A stretch of DNA of 64,000 nucleotides from the NCBI GenBank assembly GCA_038025085.1, contig CM076153.1:20869001-20933000 (forward strand), written 5' to 3'. This document shows positions 21,841 through 33,475 of this stretch, piece after piece. A program made the position numbers and the translations under genes. Each line of letters starts with the position of its first letter. The stretch's first letter is position 1. Below the pieces are notes generated by a model, which saw only the letters and a program-made list of their open reading frames with translations, was not told the DNA's origin and did not search any database. The DNA comes from Tetragonia tetragonoides. Taxonomy: Eukaryota; Streptophyta; Magnoliopsida; Caryophyllales; Aizoaceae.

Positions 21841-23450
21841 ATACATCGGTGCCATGTCATCGCATATGTAGGTGACACATCATAATATTAAATTTAATTA
21901 TTTTAACTTTTAATTAATTCAATGAATCATAACTACATATTCAACATACAAAGCATTAGTATTAATTAAAAGAACCAAAGTAAAAAAAAAAAAAAAGAAA
22001 AGAAAAGAAAAAAAACCATTTACAATGCATCATAATAGTCTCTTTGTTTTGGACCCTGATACACATACACTCAGTGTATGATAAAAACATACACATTCAG
22101 TCTCAAGCGTCCATGTGACAAAAATCAAGAATCCTTTTTATTTGATGGGAGAGAAACTGTGCGCCATTTATTTTGGCTGGGCAGTGATAATGGACAGAGT
22201 CCCCCCTCCCCCCTCCCCCCTAAAAAAAGAAAACACAATCAAGCGGGAAGAAGATGAGAAGACTCATCCCATTAATGCTTCTCTTATCGAAAAAATAAAA
22301 CTAAAAATCTGGCATCGATATTAATGATAAAACAAGGGAAAGAATGATTATTCATATTCTTTGGCGTAATTGAGAAAGCTAATTGCTTTTGTTCTTCATA
22401 CTCTCCGACGTACTTCATATTTTCTGGCGTGTCTTAAACAAAACCAACTTTTCACAATCAACTCCACGACTGCCGGCGTAAGTTTCCGACAAGAGACTCC
22501 ATTATTTTTGTCGATCAATTTTTAATTTGCGGGCGTAATTTTCCGTCCAAGAGACAACATTATTTTCGTCGAATTTTTTTTAATTTGACGTCGTAAATTA
22601 TTTCTGGCAAGAGACTGTATTATTTTCGTCGACAAAATTTAAATTTGCCTGCGTAAATTTCCGGCAAGAGACTGAATTATTTTCATCCACCATTGTCAAA
22701 TTTGATTAGCAGTATTAATTATCTTCAACCTGGTTTGATTTTGTTTCGGGCACAAATTCAACTCCGAAGACAATTGCCGGCTAAGTTGCTCTATTTTAGT
22801 TTGTAAATTATTCATTCCATCCTCGCCGGAAATAATGGTGTAAACCGTGTTACTCATTTTTCCGGCCAAACTATGACAATAATTTAGCGACAAATCAAAT
22901 AGTCTCGTCCCAAATTCGCGAAAATCCCGATTTAATAATATTGATTTTGCTCAAAATTAACTGGACAAAATTATTAAAATTCGATGAAAAGAAAGCAAGA
23001 AACTAATAACTGGGTAAATAACAAATTGGAATAAAGATGAAAGAAAAATCCATTTTAAGTGGTTTGTTTTGAGGGTGTTTAATCCATTTTGGGTGGTTTT
23101 CATTGGTGTCGTCGGTCGTGCTTGGTGGTGTTCAACACTGACAGAAACGTTCAACAGTTAATGAGATTAAGGATCGGAATATCATGCGTTGGTCGTGATT
23201 GGTTGCGTTTCAACCTCGCCCGAAAATGACACAGGTATTGGGAATCGCCGCAAAACGGCGCCAGTTATGGAGTTGCCGGAAAAATACGCCGGTAATGGGA
23301 ATTCATAAGTAATGACGGTTTTGATTATTGGATCGTTGATATTGTTTAGTTTCAATGCATTGGGAGCCAAATGTAATAATGAGCCTAATTTTAATTTAGA
23401 ATTTAAATGAAAATTTGAAGGACCATGATACACATACACAAAGTGGTGGA
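21841..23450. other. Stretch with a recurring palindromic terminus
   Basis: No gene recognised. At 22058-22150 there is a block starting with ACACATACACT-AGTGTATG that recurs at 23450-23560 and, in reverse, at 33265-33310 and 33405-33475. Between 22340 and 22690 a loose repeat of a ~65-base motif with CCGGCGTAA and CAAGAGAC words occurs about four times. Confidence 0.5.
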
Positions 23451-24551
23451 CCATGATACACATACACTAAGTGTATGTGGGAAGATATACACAAATAATC
23501 TAAGCCATCCACATGTCCCTAATTAAGAATCTTTTTTTTCAGCTTGTGGAGGGAAAATATGAGGTTTTGGAGGGAAAACAAGAGGGCCAAAGGAGGGAAA
23601 AAAATATGAGGTTTGGAGCCAAAAAAAAGAGGGAAAGGGAATGTTTTGACCAAAAAAAGGGGATAAGAGAGAAAACAGAAAGGAAATTGAAAAAAAAAAA
23701 AAAACGAGCTCTATTGTTTCCGATCATCTCCAACTTCTCCGATCACTCTCCGGCGACATCCCTGCGAAAAGCAAATTTTCCGGCGAAAGAGGAGCCCGGT
23801 TGTTATCGACTTACTCATACGGTAATGCTTTTCTATCCATATTTTCCGGCAAAACTTTACACCATTTTTTCTAATTAATTTTCTGCCGAAGAGTGTTCGT
23901 CCGTTCTTTGTTGTGGTTGTTTTTCTTCTTGTGTTTATCGAAAAGTTTTTATCGTATGACAATCAAAGCAGGTGGTTAATGTAAATATTGGTAGCAAAAT
24001 AATTTCCATTTGTAAGCTTGTAAATGTCGTAGTTGGTAGCAAAATTGTTATGATTGATGATATGCATTTGGAAGGTACTAGTTGCTAGTTTTCATGAGAG
24101 ATGTTATAATTGTTAATCTCATAAATATAACAATTTGTAGCAAAAGACTGGTCACTAAAATGGTAAGTTGAAAATTTTCAATCTCTAGCACAAGTTCACC
24201 TTCATATAAATTAAACTTCCTATTTGTGTGACTGGTAATTTCTCAGAAAAAATAATTCGTGCGTGTCTGTGAAATGCTTTAACCTCCCGTTCAGCTCCCA
24301 GTTGAAAAGTTGATATTGTCTGAGCCAGAGATTACCACAATAGTGCATGAACCCTACGTTGAGGAAAGTGTTCCTATTGCAATGATTTGGATGCTCAACA
24401 TAAATGATTAGTTACGATTGTGGTAGAGTTGAGGTAATAAACGACTATTCACATATGTGTTTCTTATTTACAAGGTTAATAACACTAATATAATAACCTA
24501 ATGCTAACGTGCAGGATTAGAAGAAAATACTAACGTGCACCTACTTCATCT

Positions 24552-25898
24552 ATGATCCGCAAAAAACATTCTGATGCTACGACGGAGGCGGCTCCTCCAC
24601 CGCCGGAGAAGCGACAGCCAACCCCTGCGACCTCTGACACGGAAACACCCTCTGGTTCAGCGAGTATACATGATTTTGGAGATGCGACATCTCACTCTCG
24701 CGGTATTCCTGGGCTTGAATCTGCAACTGTAGTGAGGGACCCTAATCGACGATTGTTCAATATTGGGTCTCCAGAGCTTGGTTCTTCTACTCAGGTAAAT
24801 GAATCTGAAATCCTTGATGATTCACTTGTGGGCAATCGATTGCGCGAAAATGGGCTGAAATTATATTATATTCCTCCAGTTCTGCGAGAAGGTAAAAAGG
24901 TAGCTACATTGCATCCTTCTGAAATTGCCAAGGAAAATAAAAAATGGCAGTGTGCCTTGATAGGTTTTGTTATGGGTGATGCTCCATACTATAATCAAAT
25001 GCTTGAGTTTGCTGAAATTTTCTGGAAATTTGTTGGTATGCCCAAAGTTTATTTACATGAAGATGGCTACTTCATTTTCAAGTTTGAGACACTGGCTGAT
25101 TGCAATGAAGTTCTGCATAGGGGACCTTATGTGTTTAACTTTAAACCCTTCTTGTTGCGTGAATGGGTTCCTAATTTCAAGCTTGATCTGAGTTCTATGC
25201 GTACTGTGCCCTTATGGGTCACTCTCCCTAATTTGCCTCTAGGATGTTGGTCCTCTGATTCCTTGAGTCGAATAGGAAGTTGCATTGGAAAACCTTTGTT
25301 TGCTGATAAAATCACTGCAGCTCAAGATTGTATTTCTTATGCTCATTTACTTATCAATGTTGATATTGGCCTTCCTTATCTGGATGTTGTTCCTTTAGAT
25401 ACTGAGGAAGGGGATGTGATTGAACAAAAGGTTGAGTACGAATGGAAACCTGCTTTCTGTAGCAAGTGCAGAAAATTTGGCCACCTTACTGACTCTTGTG
25501 GAAAGGAGCACGTTGCAAATTGGCGAACTCAAAAGAAGAGACGTAAACGAACAAAGCAGTGGGTTGGTAAACAACCTCAGACCGCTGAGAATGAAATCTC
25601 AGCTGTTGAAGTGGTTCAGGAACCAGTTCAGGAACCAACACCTATAGCTCCAACTCCTGTTAGTTCTGCTGCTCAACCAGCCAATCGAGCTGGTAATATC
25701 GTGTCGAACACTTGGAGAATTGTCACTAATAGGATTGTTCCTCAGCCTTCTCAAGGGGTATCTACTTCAAATTCTTTCCAGCAATTGCAAAGTGACGACC
25801 CTGTCTATGGTATGCCTAACTCTCTAATGGTAGGAATTATTGACATAGGTGGTGGTGGATCTGAGGAACTTACCTCCTCTTCTACCCACCCCACATGA
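24552..25898 (+). CDS. L1 LINE ORF1 protein (DUF4283 plus CCHC knuckle), copy A
   Basis: 448 residues, intact, starting 53 bases after the element's 5' end. ORF1 proteins bind the LINE RNA. The N-terminus is Pro/Ser/Thr-rich. Residues about 115-290 form the DUF4283-type region (pattern WQCALIGFVMG, then FKFETLADCNEVLHRGPY, then PLWVTLPNLPLGCW). A zinc knuckle CX2CX4HX4C follows (CSKCRKFGHLTDSC) with a basic patch behind it. The C-terminus is Gln/Pro-rich. The TGA stop overlaps the ORF2 ATG in ATGA at 25895-25898. Confidence 0.88.
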   Translation: MIRKKHSDATTEAAPPPPEKRQPTPATSDTETPSGSASIHDFGDATSHSRGIPGLESATVVRDPNRRLFNIGSPELGSSTQVNESEILDDSLVGNRLRENGLKLYYIPPVLREGKKVATLHPSEIAKENKKWQCALIGFVMGDAPYYNQMLEFAEIFWKFVGMPKVYLHEDGYFIFKFETLADCNEVLHRGPYVFNFKPFLLREWVPNFKLDLSSMRTVPLWVTLPNLPLGCWSSDSLSRIGSCIGKPLFADKITAAQDCISYAHLLINVDIGLPYLDVVPLDTEEGDVIEQKVEYEWKPAFCSKCRKFGHLTDSCGKEHVANWRTQKKRRKRTKQWVGKQPQTAENEISAVEVVQEPVQEPTPIAPTPVSSAAQPANRAGNIVSNTWRIVTNRIVPQPSQGVSTSNSFQQLQSDDPVYGMPNSLMVGIIDIGGGGSEELTSSSTHPT

Positions 25899-28800
25899 GG
25901 ATCTCCTTCTGGAATGTTAGAGGGCTCAACAAGCCCTCTAAACAGAGAGATGTGAAGAAACACATCCTCTTAAAGAGAATAAATCTTGTTTGTTTACTGG
26001 AGACTAGAATTAAGTTTCACAAAATAGAAAAAATTGGTAGTTCTTTTCTTCCTACTTTGGGTTTCTCTCATAATAGTACTTCCGCTAGTACTGGCAGAGT
26101 GTGTTTATTTTGGGATTGCTCTATTTTTGATGTGAATATCGTTGAGATGAGTAAGCAGCATATTACGGTACTCGTTAAAGTGTTAACCTCTAGTTCCCAA
26201 TTTTATCTTACTGTTGTATATGCCCACAATGATCTTCATAAAAGAGCCCACTGTTGGCACTCTCTCACATCTTTTGGCGAGAATACTACTATTCCTTGGG
26301 TGATTGGTGGCGACTTCAATGCTACCCTCTTGTTTACTTAGAGAGTTCAAATTAATAATCGCTACACCGGTTCTGAGGAGCTATTAGACCTGTGCACAGC
26401 AACAGGTATTGCTGACATTCGAAATCGTGGTGTTGACTTCACTTGGCATAACAATCCCAATTTTATCTTACTGCTGTATATGCCCACAAAGATCTTCATA
26501 AAAGAGCCCACTGTTGGCACTCTCTCACATCTTTTGGCGAGAATACTACTATTCCTTGGGTGATTGGTGGCGACTTCAATGCTACCCTCTTGTTTACTGG
26601 GAGAGTTCAAATTAATGATCGCTACACCGGTTCTGAGGAGCTATTAGACCTGTGCACAACAACAGGTTTGCTGACATTTGAAATTGTGGTGTTGACTTCA
26701 CTTGGCATAACAAACAGTAGGCTGTTGACAGAGTTCATAGTAAATTAGACAGAGTCATGGGTAATCATGCTTGGCTGACTCAATACCCCATGGTAGAGTG
26801 TGAATTTTCTACGCATGATGCCTCTGATCATGCCATTGCGATTGTTACCTTGGATGCTGAAATTGATCATGGTAGGAAACCATTTAAGTTCTTCAACTTT
26901 TGGTCTTCTTGTGATGGTTTCTTTGACATTGTTCGTGAAGCTTGGCACTTTGAAGGTGTTGGGGTTCCCCTTTTCAAAGTTGTGCAGAAACTGAAGCAAG
27001 TCAAGCAAGCTTTTAAGCGGGCTCCTTTCTACCTGCAAAACATCTCTCAGAAAGTCTCTGATACTAGGAATCAACTTCAAAATGTGCAAATTTCTCTCCA
27101 GCAGGATCTTTTCAATTCTCAGCTAATTGATCAAGAAAGAACTTTGGAGACTAAATTGAAATCTCTCTCAAGTATGGAAGAACACGTCCTGAGACAAAAA
27201 TCTCGTGCCTTTTGGATCCAGTTGGGGGACAACAACACTACATTCTTCCATGCTCATGTTAAGGCTCGCAGATCCTCTAACAAAATCACATGGATTCAGA
27301 ATGAAGCTCAACAGAAACTCACTGATCTAGCACAGGTTCAAGATGAGTTTGTGAATTTTTTCAGAAATTTACTTGGTTCTTGTGCTTTTGAGCTACCCAT
27401 GATTAATTATGATACAATGCAAAGGGGTCCACTTCTCACTATGGACCAGCAGATGTTTCTTATTGCTCCTTACACAGGTGATGAGGTCAAAAATGCTCTT
27501 TGGGACATGGGTGATGATAAGGCTCCTGGGCCCGATGGGTTTTCTGCTCACTTTTATAAGAAGACATGGTATATTGTGGGTGAAGATATTTGTATTGTTG
27601 CTCTTGATGTCCTTGATAAGGGTAAGATCCTTAAATCTGTGAACTGCACCTCTATTACATTGGTTCCTAAATGCACCTCTCCTTCCCTTGTGAGTGAATT
27701 TAGACCAATTTCGTGCTGCAATGTTTTATACAAAATTATCTCAAAAATGCTTGCCAATAGACTTTCTCATGTTCTTAACTCCCTCATTAATGAAGCGCAA
27801 GCTGGCTTTGTTAAAGACAGATTTATTGGAGACAATGTTCTTTTGGCCCATGAAGTAGCTAAGCACTATAACAGGAAGGGTATCTCCCTCAGGTGCATCC
27901 TTAATGTTGATCTAAGAAAGGCATATGATTCCGTTGAATGGCCTTTCCTAGAACATGTCATGCTTGGACTTGGCTTTCCTTTGCAATTTGTTAAACTCAT
28001 TATGATGTGTATAAGGTCTGTGAGCTACTCTTTTCTTTTCATGGTGCTCCTATTCAACCCTTTACGGCCAAAAGAGGTTTGCGACAAGGTGATCTACTAT
28101 CGCCTTACTTGTTTGTCCTTGGTATGGAATATCTTTCTAGATGCTTGGATGAATTGAAGGATGATCCTGACTTCAATTTTCATCCTTGGTGTGAAAATTT
28201 CAACCTTACTCATTGCATTTTTGCGGATGATTTGCTCATGTTCTCTAGAGGGGATATGCCTTTCCTTATGCTCATGATGGGTAAATTTCACCAATTTTCT
28301 GCCTGTTCTGGTCTCACTGCAAATACCAACAAATCTGAACTGTATCTAGTTGGTGTTCCTGTTGATACCAAGTTGCAGATCCTTGAGATACTTAATATGA
28401 AAGAAGGTGCACTGCCTATTAGATATCTAGGAGTTCCCCTTGCTTCTCGAAAACTCAAAGTTGCTGATTATGCCCCTTTAATTCACCAAATCACTACTAG
28501 AATGCATTGCTGGACTACCAAGCTCCTCTCTTATGCTGGTAGACTCCAACTAATCATGGCAGTGACTTATGCTATGCACCATTATTGGTGCCAGTTCTTT
28601 AGCTTGCCTAAGTGTGTTATTCAACACATTGAAAAGCTTTGCAGATCTTTTCTCTAGGCTGGGAAAGTTGACAAGTCTAGGAGATCTTTGGTTGCCTGGT
28701 CTGCTGTGTGTGCTCCTAAATCTAAAGGAGGACTGGGTCTTTTTGATATATACACATGGAACTTAGCTTGTACGGTGAAACTTCTCTGGGCTCTCAGTAA

Positions 28801-29515
28801 GACAAAAGATACCATGTGGATCCGATGGGTAAATAGCTACTATATTAAAGAGTGTGATATCTGGGATGCAGTTATACCTAATCAAGCTGCGTGGGCAATT
28901 AAAAATCTGTTTGATAAGAGAGAAAAGCTCAAGAATATTGTTTTGAGCCAGTCTGTTGTATTTTCCATTCGCAAAGCCTATTCTGCACTCCTACAGCAGC
29001 TTCCTAGACAACAACGGTGTAGTCAGGTCTGGAACCCCCTTGCTATTCCTAAGCACATCTTCATAGCTTGGCTAGCTATCCTCAACAGGCTCCCTACGTG
29101 GGACAGGTTAAGGAAGCTTGGAACTCAAGGCCCTGACTTTTGTGTTCTATGTCGACAGCATGAACAGGATCATGCTCACCTTTTCTTCAGTTGTCCCTAC
29201 TCTAGTACTGTCCTTAACAAATTGCTTTTTTGGGCAGGCTCTGGATGTAGAGATTTTCTCTGGCAACAAGTTACTCCTTTTCTTATGCAGCAATGTAAAG
29301 GCAAACAACCTCGGAAGATTATTTGTGCTACTGTTATTGTTGTAGGTATCTATGCGATATGGATTGAAAGAAATAACAGAATCTTCAATGATAAGTCTCT
29401 TCCTGCTGAGTCACTTATCAAGCAGATCGTTTGTGACATTCACACTAGAGGACAAACTACCAAGACTAGAGCTTTACATTCCTTTTTATCTGAGTCTTGT
29501 AACTTTTTCCCGTGA
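25895..29515 (+). pseudogene. L1 LINE ORF2 (endonuclease, reverse transcriptase, zf-RVT), copy A, broken
   Basis: ORF2 nicks target DNA and copies the LINE RNA. In order: an endonuclease start (RISFWNVRGLN at 25898) with GGDFNA and, further on, DASDHA; the RT with KAPGPDGF, DLRKAYDSVEW, GLRQGDLLSPYLF and the catalytic FADDLL at about 28220; and a C-terminal zf-RVT zone with a C-C-H-C cluster (CVLCRQHEQDHAHLFFSC) near 29150. Lesions: a TAG at 26339 in the first half of a 260-bp duplication, frame changes around 26700 and 28010, and a TAG at about 28655. The function is certain from motifs; activity is lost. Confidence 0.9.
26196..26715 (+). repeat. 260-bp tandem duplication inside ORF2 (copy A)
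   Basis: The stretch beginning CCCAATTTTATCTTACTG at 26196 starts again at 26456. The two halves differ at only a handful of positions, including TAG at 26339 against GGG in the second half. The duplication doubles the second part of the endonuclease domain. Confidence 0.9.
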
Positions 29516-29785
29516 TTCTCCCTTTGTGCCTGTTTTGATTGGTGTGTTCCTTTAGTGTTTTTAAGAGTGTATTTTCCCTTGAGCAGCAGATGATTTTTTC
29601 ACATCCCATTGCAACCTTTCCTAGAAGGTGGGCAATTAGATGCGATATGATGCGCTTTGCTCGGGTCTCTAGACATTTGGTGTATTTTGCGTTCTTTGTG
29701 ATACTCGTGCTGTAATGTCTATCTCTTGGAAGTTAATAAAATATCCATTATTACTGTCCAAAAAAAAAAAACTAATATAATAACC

Positions 29786-32146
29786 AAAGTTTCATTTTAG
29801 TTCCCACCCTCAAAACATATGTTCTTTCGGCCAAGTATAGTCTTTCACTCTAAATGAGTCACCACCAGAAATGGTGACAAGGTTTTCATTATATAAAAAG
29901 GGATTGGAAAGAATTGCTCTTGCCTTATTCCTACAGCTCGAACTCCCAAACTTTTTATCATTAATGTTATACCAGTAGCCTCCCCCCTCTCTCCTTTTCT
30001 CTCTCCTCTCCACCTCCTCTCTCTGTCCTTCTACAGTAGCCTTCAGCCATTGACTCTGCTCGCCGGTAGCCGGGCCGCGATCAGAACCTTGCCCCGGTTG
30101 CCGGCAAGCCCCAATTGCTGATTTACTAAGTTGGATTGCCGTTTCTTCGAGGTTTTCCCACACATGCAAGAGGTTCTCCTTTTTCAACTTGCATTTGATA
30201 AGAGTGGGATGCTGAATTGTTTACCTCTTCTCACGATTGGGGCAATCTTTTCAGGCTAGTTAGCTCCTTCCTTTAATTGTACTACTTGATCATCTTTTCT
30301 AGTTTGTGATTGGGCTTGTTTTGCTGGTTGACTGTTGCCCATTGTGGCTTTTCTATTGGTTGTGTTTGTGAATCAATTGAGGAATTTGCTGGTGCTTTTG
30401 TGATCTAGTTTTTGTGCCATGGATTATAGTTCTCTTCATTCTGCTATTATGTTTACTCATCTTAAAGATGATTATGATGAGGCCATGGTCCAATTTATCT
30501 CCAATTTGAGTAGTCCTGCAGAGCTTATATCCATTGTTAAGGGATTAAAAGAAGAGGGTGATTCTTGATACAAACAAGGAAATTGTGTTATGGTCTCTGC
30601 AACATATGACAAAGCCCTTAAATTTCTTTGTCTTTGTATGCCTATGAGTAGAGATGATGATGTCACGTTTAGTGATCTAGCACTATCCTTGAATCTTAAT
30701 TTAGCTGCTTGTGGTCTTAAGTTGTCTAATTATGAGCAAGTCCATGACCTCTGTTCTCTTGTTTTGGCTTTTGAGCCTCTTAACGTCAAAACTCTTTATA
30801 GACGTGCATTGGCATTGTTGAAGGTGAATAAATTAGTGGATGCTTGTTGTGATCTTACCAAAGCGGTTGATGTGGATCCTAAAAATAGGGATGTTCTAAG
30901 GGAATTGGGGAAGGTCAAGGATTTAATGAAGTTGTCCCATACTAGAAATATTGAGTCAAATGAGGATTTGAACATGAAACAAATAAGCAAAGGGAATGGT
31001 GCACCTAATCCTTGTGACACTAAAAATATTAGTTCTTTGGGGTTGCCAGCGAAATGTAAAAGGGCCCTGCAAAGTGATGAAAATATTGAGGTTTCAAAGA
31101 AGGGTAAGAAATTTGTCATGATGAATGATGATCTATGTGGATCCTCTTCAAGTTGTCACATGTCCATAGAGGAGTTGAGTTGTCTCACTAAAACTTCGCT
31201 CACTCCATCTTGTTCTATGGACACATCTTTTTCGTCTCCTCTTGAAGAGAAGACGTCTATGGCCACTAAGGAGGTTGAATCACAACCTAAAGTGAGTCCT
31301 GTCACAGAGGTTGCTCAGGAACAAAACATAAATTTTTATAACAGTAAGGATCATCGACGGTCCCTTAAGATTCCTCAAACAGTTTATGCTAAGCTTGTCA
31401 AAGGCGAAGAAGTTTCCTATCACCATCCATCCCGGTTGTCTTTTTTGACGGTCCGAGTTCTTAAACCACACTTACAGAGTAAGGAGGAGGACTATAGTTC
31501 CAGAGCATGAGGTTTCTAGTGTATTATCATCGGACCCCTCTGCCATTCATGTTTCATCTACGTTCAAGCCAAATTTAGACTCCTTGGTCAAGGATGTTGG
31601 TGCTGAGAACTCAGTAGATGTGGACTCAATGGATGTGGTAGAATCTGTTGGTGACAACTGCAAAGGCAATCTGGATACTTTGACTTCTTGTGACAAGGAT
31701 CCTTGTACAACCTTCTCTCGCAATTGTCCCATGATCAGTGTTTCTGCACCTGGCTTATTCACCTTTTTAGCAAAGCCCAAACTTCGGTCTCGAGCACGAA
31801 AGGTTGCTTCTTACCTCACAATTACTACTCATATGCGTTTCCTTTCTCGCAGGACTATTATAGGTGGGAAGCGAAAGTTCGGTTTGTTTTCTGCAGTAAG
31901 TTTGCACCGCTTAACCCACAACCACAAGAGTGTCCAGGGTCGAGGTCACATGAAGAACTCGGTCTACTCGATGGAGGTTGATAGCCCAGCATTGAAAAAC
32001 CTTTACTTGTTCCGCATAATTTCAGTATTCCTCATATGTATGTTAATTTAGACGTAGGAAACACAAGAGCTTGCTCTTAAAGTGAGATCTTTAGTGTTTT
32101 TCTTTACATGTATTTGAAGTTTTGCTACAGCTGTCAAAAAAAAAAA
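29786..32146 (+). pseudogene. Retrocopy of a TPR-domain gene (LINE-mobilised)
   Basis: A 2.36-kb block ends in an A run (32136-32146) and is followed by the same ACTAATATAATAAC word that precedes it, so it was inserted as cDNA. An ORF starts at about 30419 (MDYSSLHSAIMF), is cut by a TGA at 30567 where Trp is expected, and continues to 31510. The middle forms about three tetratricopeptide-like repeats (SLNLNLAACGLKLSNY, then VKTLYRRALALLKVNK, then AVDVDPKNRDVLREL), resembling the TPR part of FKBP-type co-chaperones. The C-terminal part is Ser/Lys-rich with a KIPQTVYAKLVKGEEV segment. A remaining frame change follows 31510. The parent gene was not identified. Confidence 0.7.
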
Positions 32147-33264
32147 CACTAATATAATAACTATTTATGTCAGGGCTACTCCTACGATATAAATTTGCAT
32201 CGTAGAGCACTCTTGGCTTATTACATGATCAACAACACCTTCAATGATATTTGTATGGACGTATTAAGAAACGCTACGTTCAATGATCAACAACACCTTC
32301 AATGATATTTTGTATATTAAGTTATTAACCAAAATTACTCCTCCAAAAAACAATTATTAGTTCGTAAAAGTTTCTAAAATAACCTTATTATATTTTGTTG
32401 TTTGTTTCACAGTTTCATGATCAAATTTACGATTCTCTAACAAATTACTACTGAATGGGTTACTATACAACTAAGGAAACATACTACTCATGATTCTCTA
32501 ACAAAATAAATTTTTTATACATATATGATAAAGTTCTTATCGGTCACTACATAAATATACTTCTTCTAAGCATAATAGTAGTTTTTTTTATCAAAAATTA
32601 ATAATAGTACTTTATTTGTAGCTTGTGTTTCGGAATATCACGTACATTGCATTATCTGTCAAAACATTTGTAGCAAATTTAGTTTGTACATTTATTTACA
32701 TTAGTGAAGTCCATGGTAGCAAAATGCATCCTTGATTGCAAAACTAGTTAGTACTTGAATGTTTCGTTAGTGAACACTTTGGTAGCAAAATTACATCTTT
32801 CCAAGTTAATACATGACTGCAAACTCGCCGGATAAAATGGCTACCTGGAAAAAGAAAAAACGTTTCTCGATTCTATCTCGACACATTGAAACATGAGTAT
32901 TTGTCGGTGTCTAATCAACTATGAAATTCTATATTTCACTAATTTTAGAAATTTCTAATATTCGCCGGAAAATAAGTTCTGCGTTTTAATGTCACTGAAA
33001 AAATAACTTTAGGGGTTGTGCCGGTTGGTGAGAGAGAGAGGGGCGGGTGTGTACCGCTGCAAGGTCGCCGAAAAATTGTAAGGGGATGGGGAGAGTCATC
33101 TGATTTTCTAATTTCTAAAATAAATATTAATTAAAATTTGCTAAAATTATATGCTTGTTTGCTTTTCCATTTGAATTTCAAATCCAAAATTTCAAATCAA
33201 TGAAAATTTCATTTTTCCCCACATTTAATAAGATTTACCCAATATTCAAGTAGGTTGCCAAGTG

Positions 33265-33475
33265 TAGGCTAGGATGATTTGTGTATATCTCTCCTCATAC
33301 ACTTAGTGTACATGTAGCCTTTTCCAAATTGGAAAGAAAAAAATTATTTGCTTATGTAAGCATGACAAAAGGTAGGTGAGAGAATATTCACTTTTTGGGA
33401 CACATTGACGCTCTAGATTAAAAGTGTATATATCTTTCCATATACTAAGTGTATGTGTAGACTTTTCCCTTTGTT
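33265..33475 (-). repeat. Two inverted copies of the CACTAAGTG terminus
   Basis: At 33265-33310 and 33405-33475 the reverse complement of the 23450-23560 block appears, including the palindromic core and the GATATA(TA)CAC run. They would serve as the right ends of two nested inverted-repeat units whose left ends are at 23450 and 22058. Confidence 0.5.

Larger units (their letters stand above)
24499..29770 (+). mobile_element. Full-length L1-type LINE (copy A)
   Basis: The 15-base word ACTAATATAATAACC lies at 24484-24498 and again at 29771-29785. Between the copies are ORF1, ORF2 and a 3' tail ending in an A run at 29760-29770, with AATAAA-like words before it. This is target-primed reverse transcription with complete length, 5.27 kb including an internal 260-bp duplication. 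ORF2 is broken, so this copy is dead, though still easy to read. Confidence 0.92.
23450..33310. mobile_element. Possible inverted-repeat element hosting later insertions
   Basis: The left end (CACTAAGTGTATG, then GATATACACAAAT and a CTAAGCC block) reappears in reverse complement at 33265-33310 over roughly 50 bases with few differences. Without the LINE and retrocopy (about 7.7 kb) the unit would be about 2.2 kb. Neither transposase nor a clear target duplication was found, so the class is open (MULE or foldback are possible). Confidence 0.45.

Noticed and set aside
29810..30187. 125-codon ORF on the minus strand at the start of the TPR retrocopy
   Set aside because: It opposes the poly(A)-defined direction of the insert and has no recognisable domain; it probably reflects 5' UTR composition.
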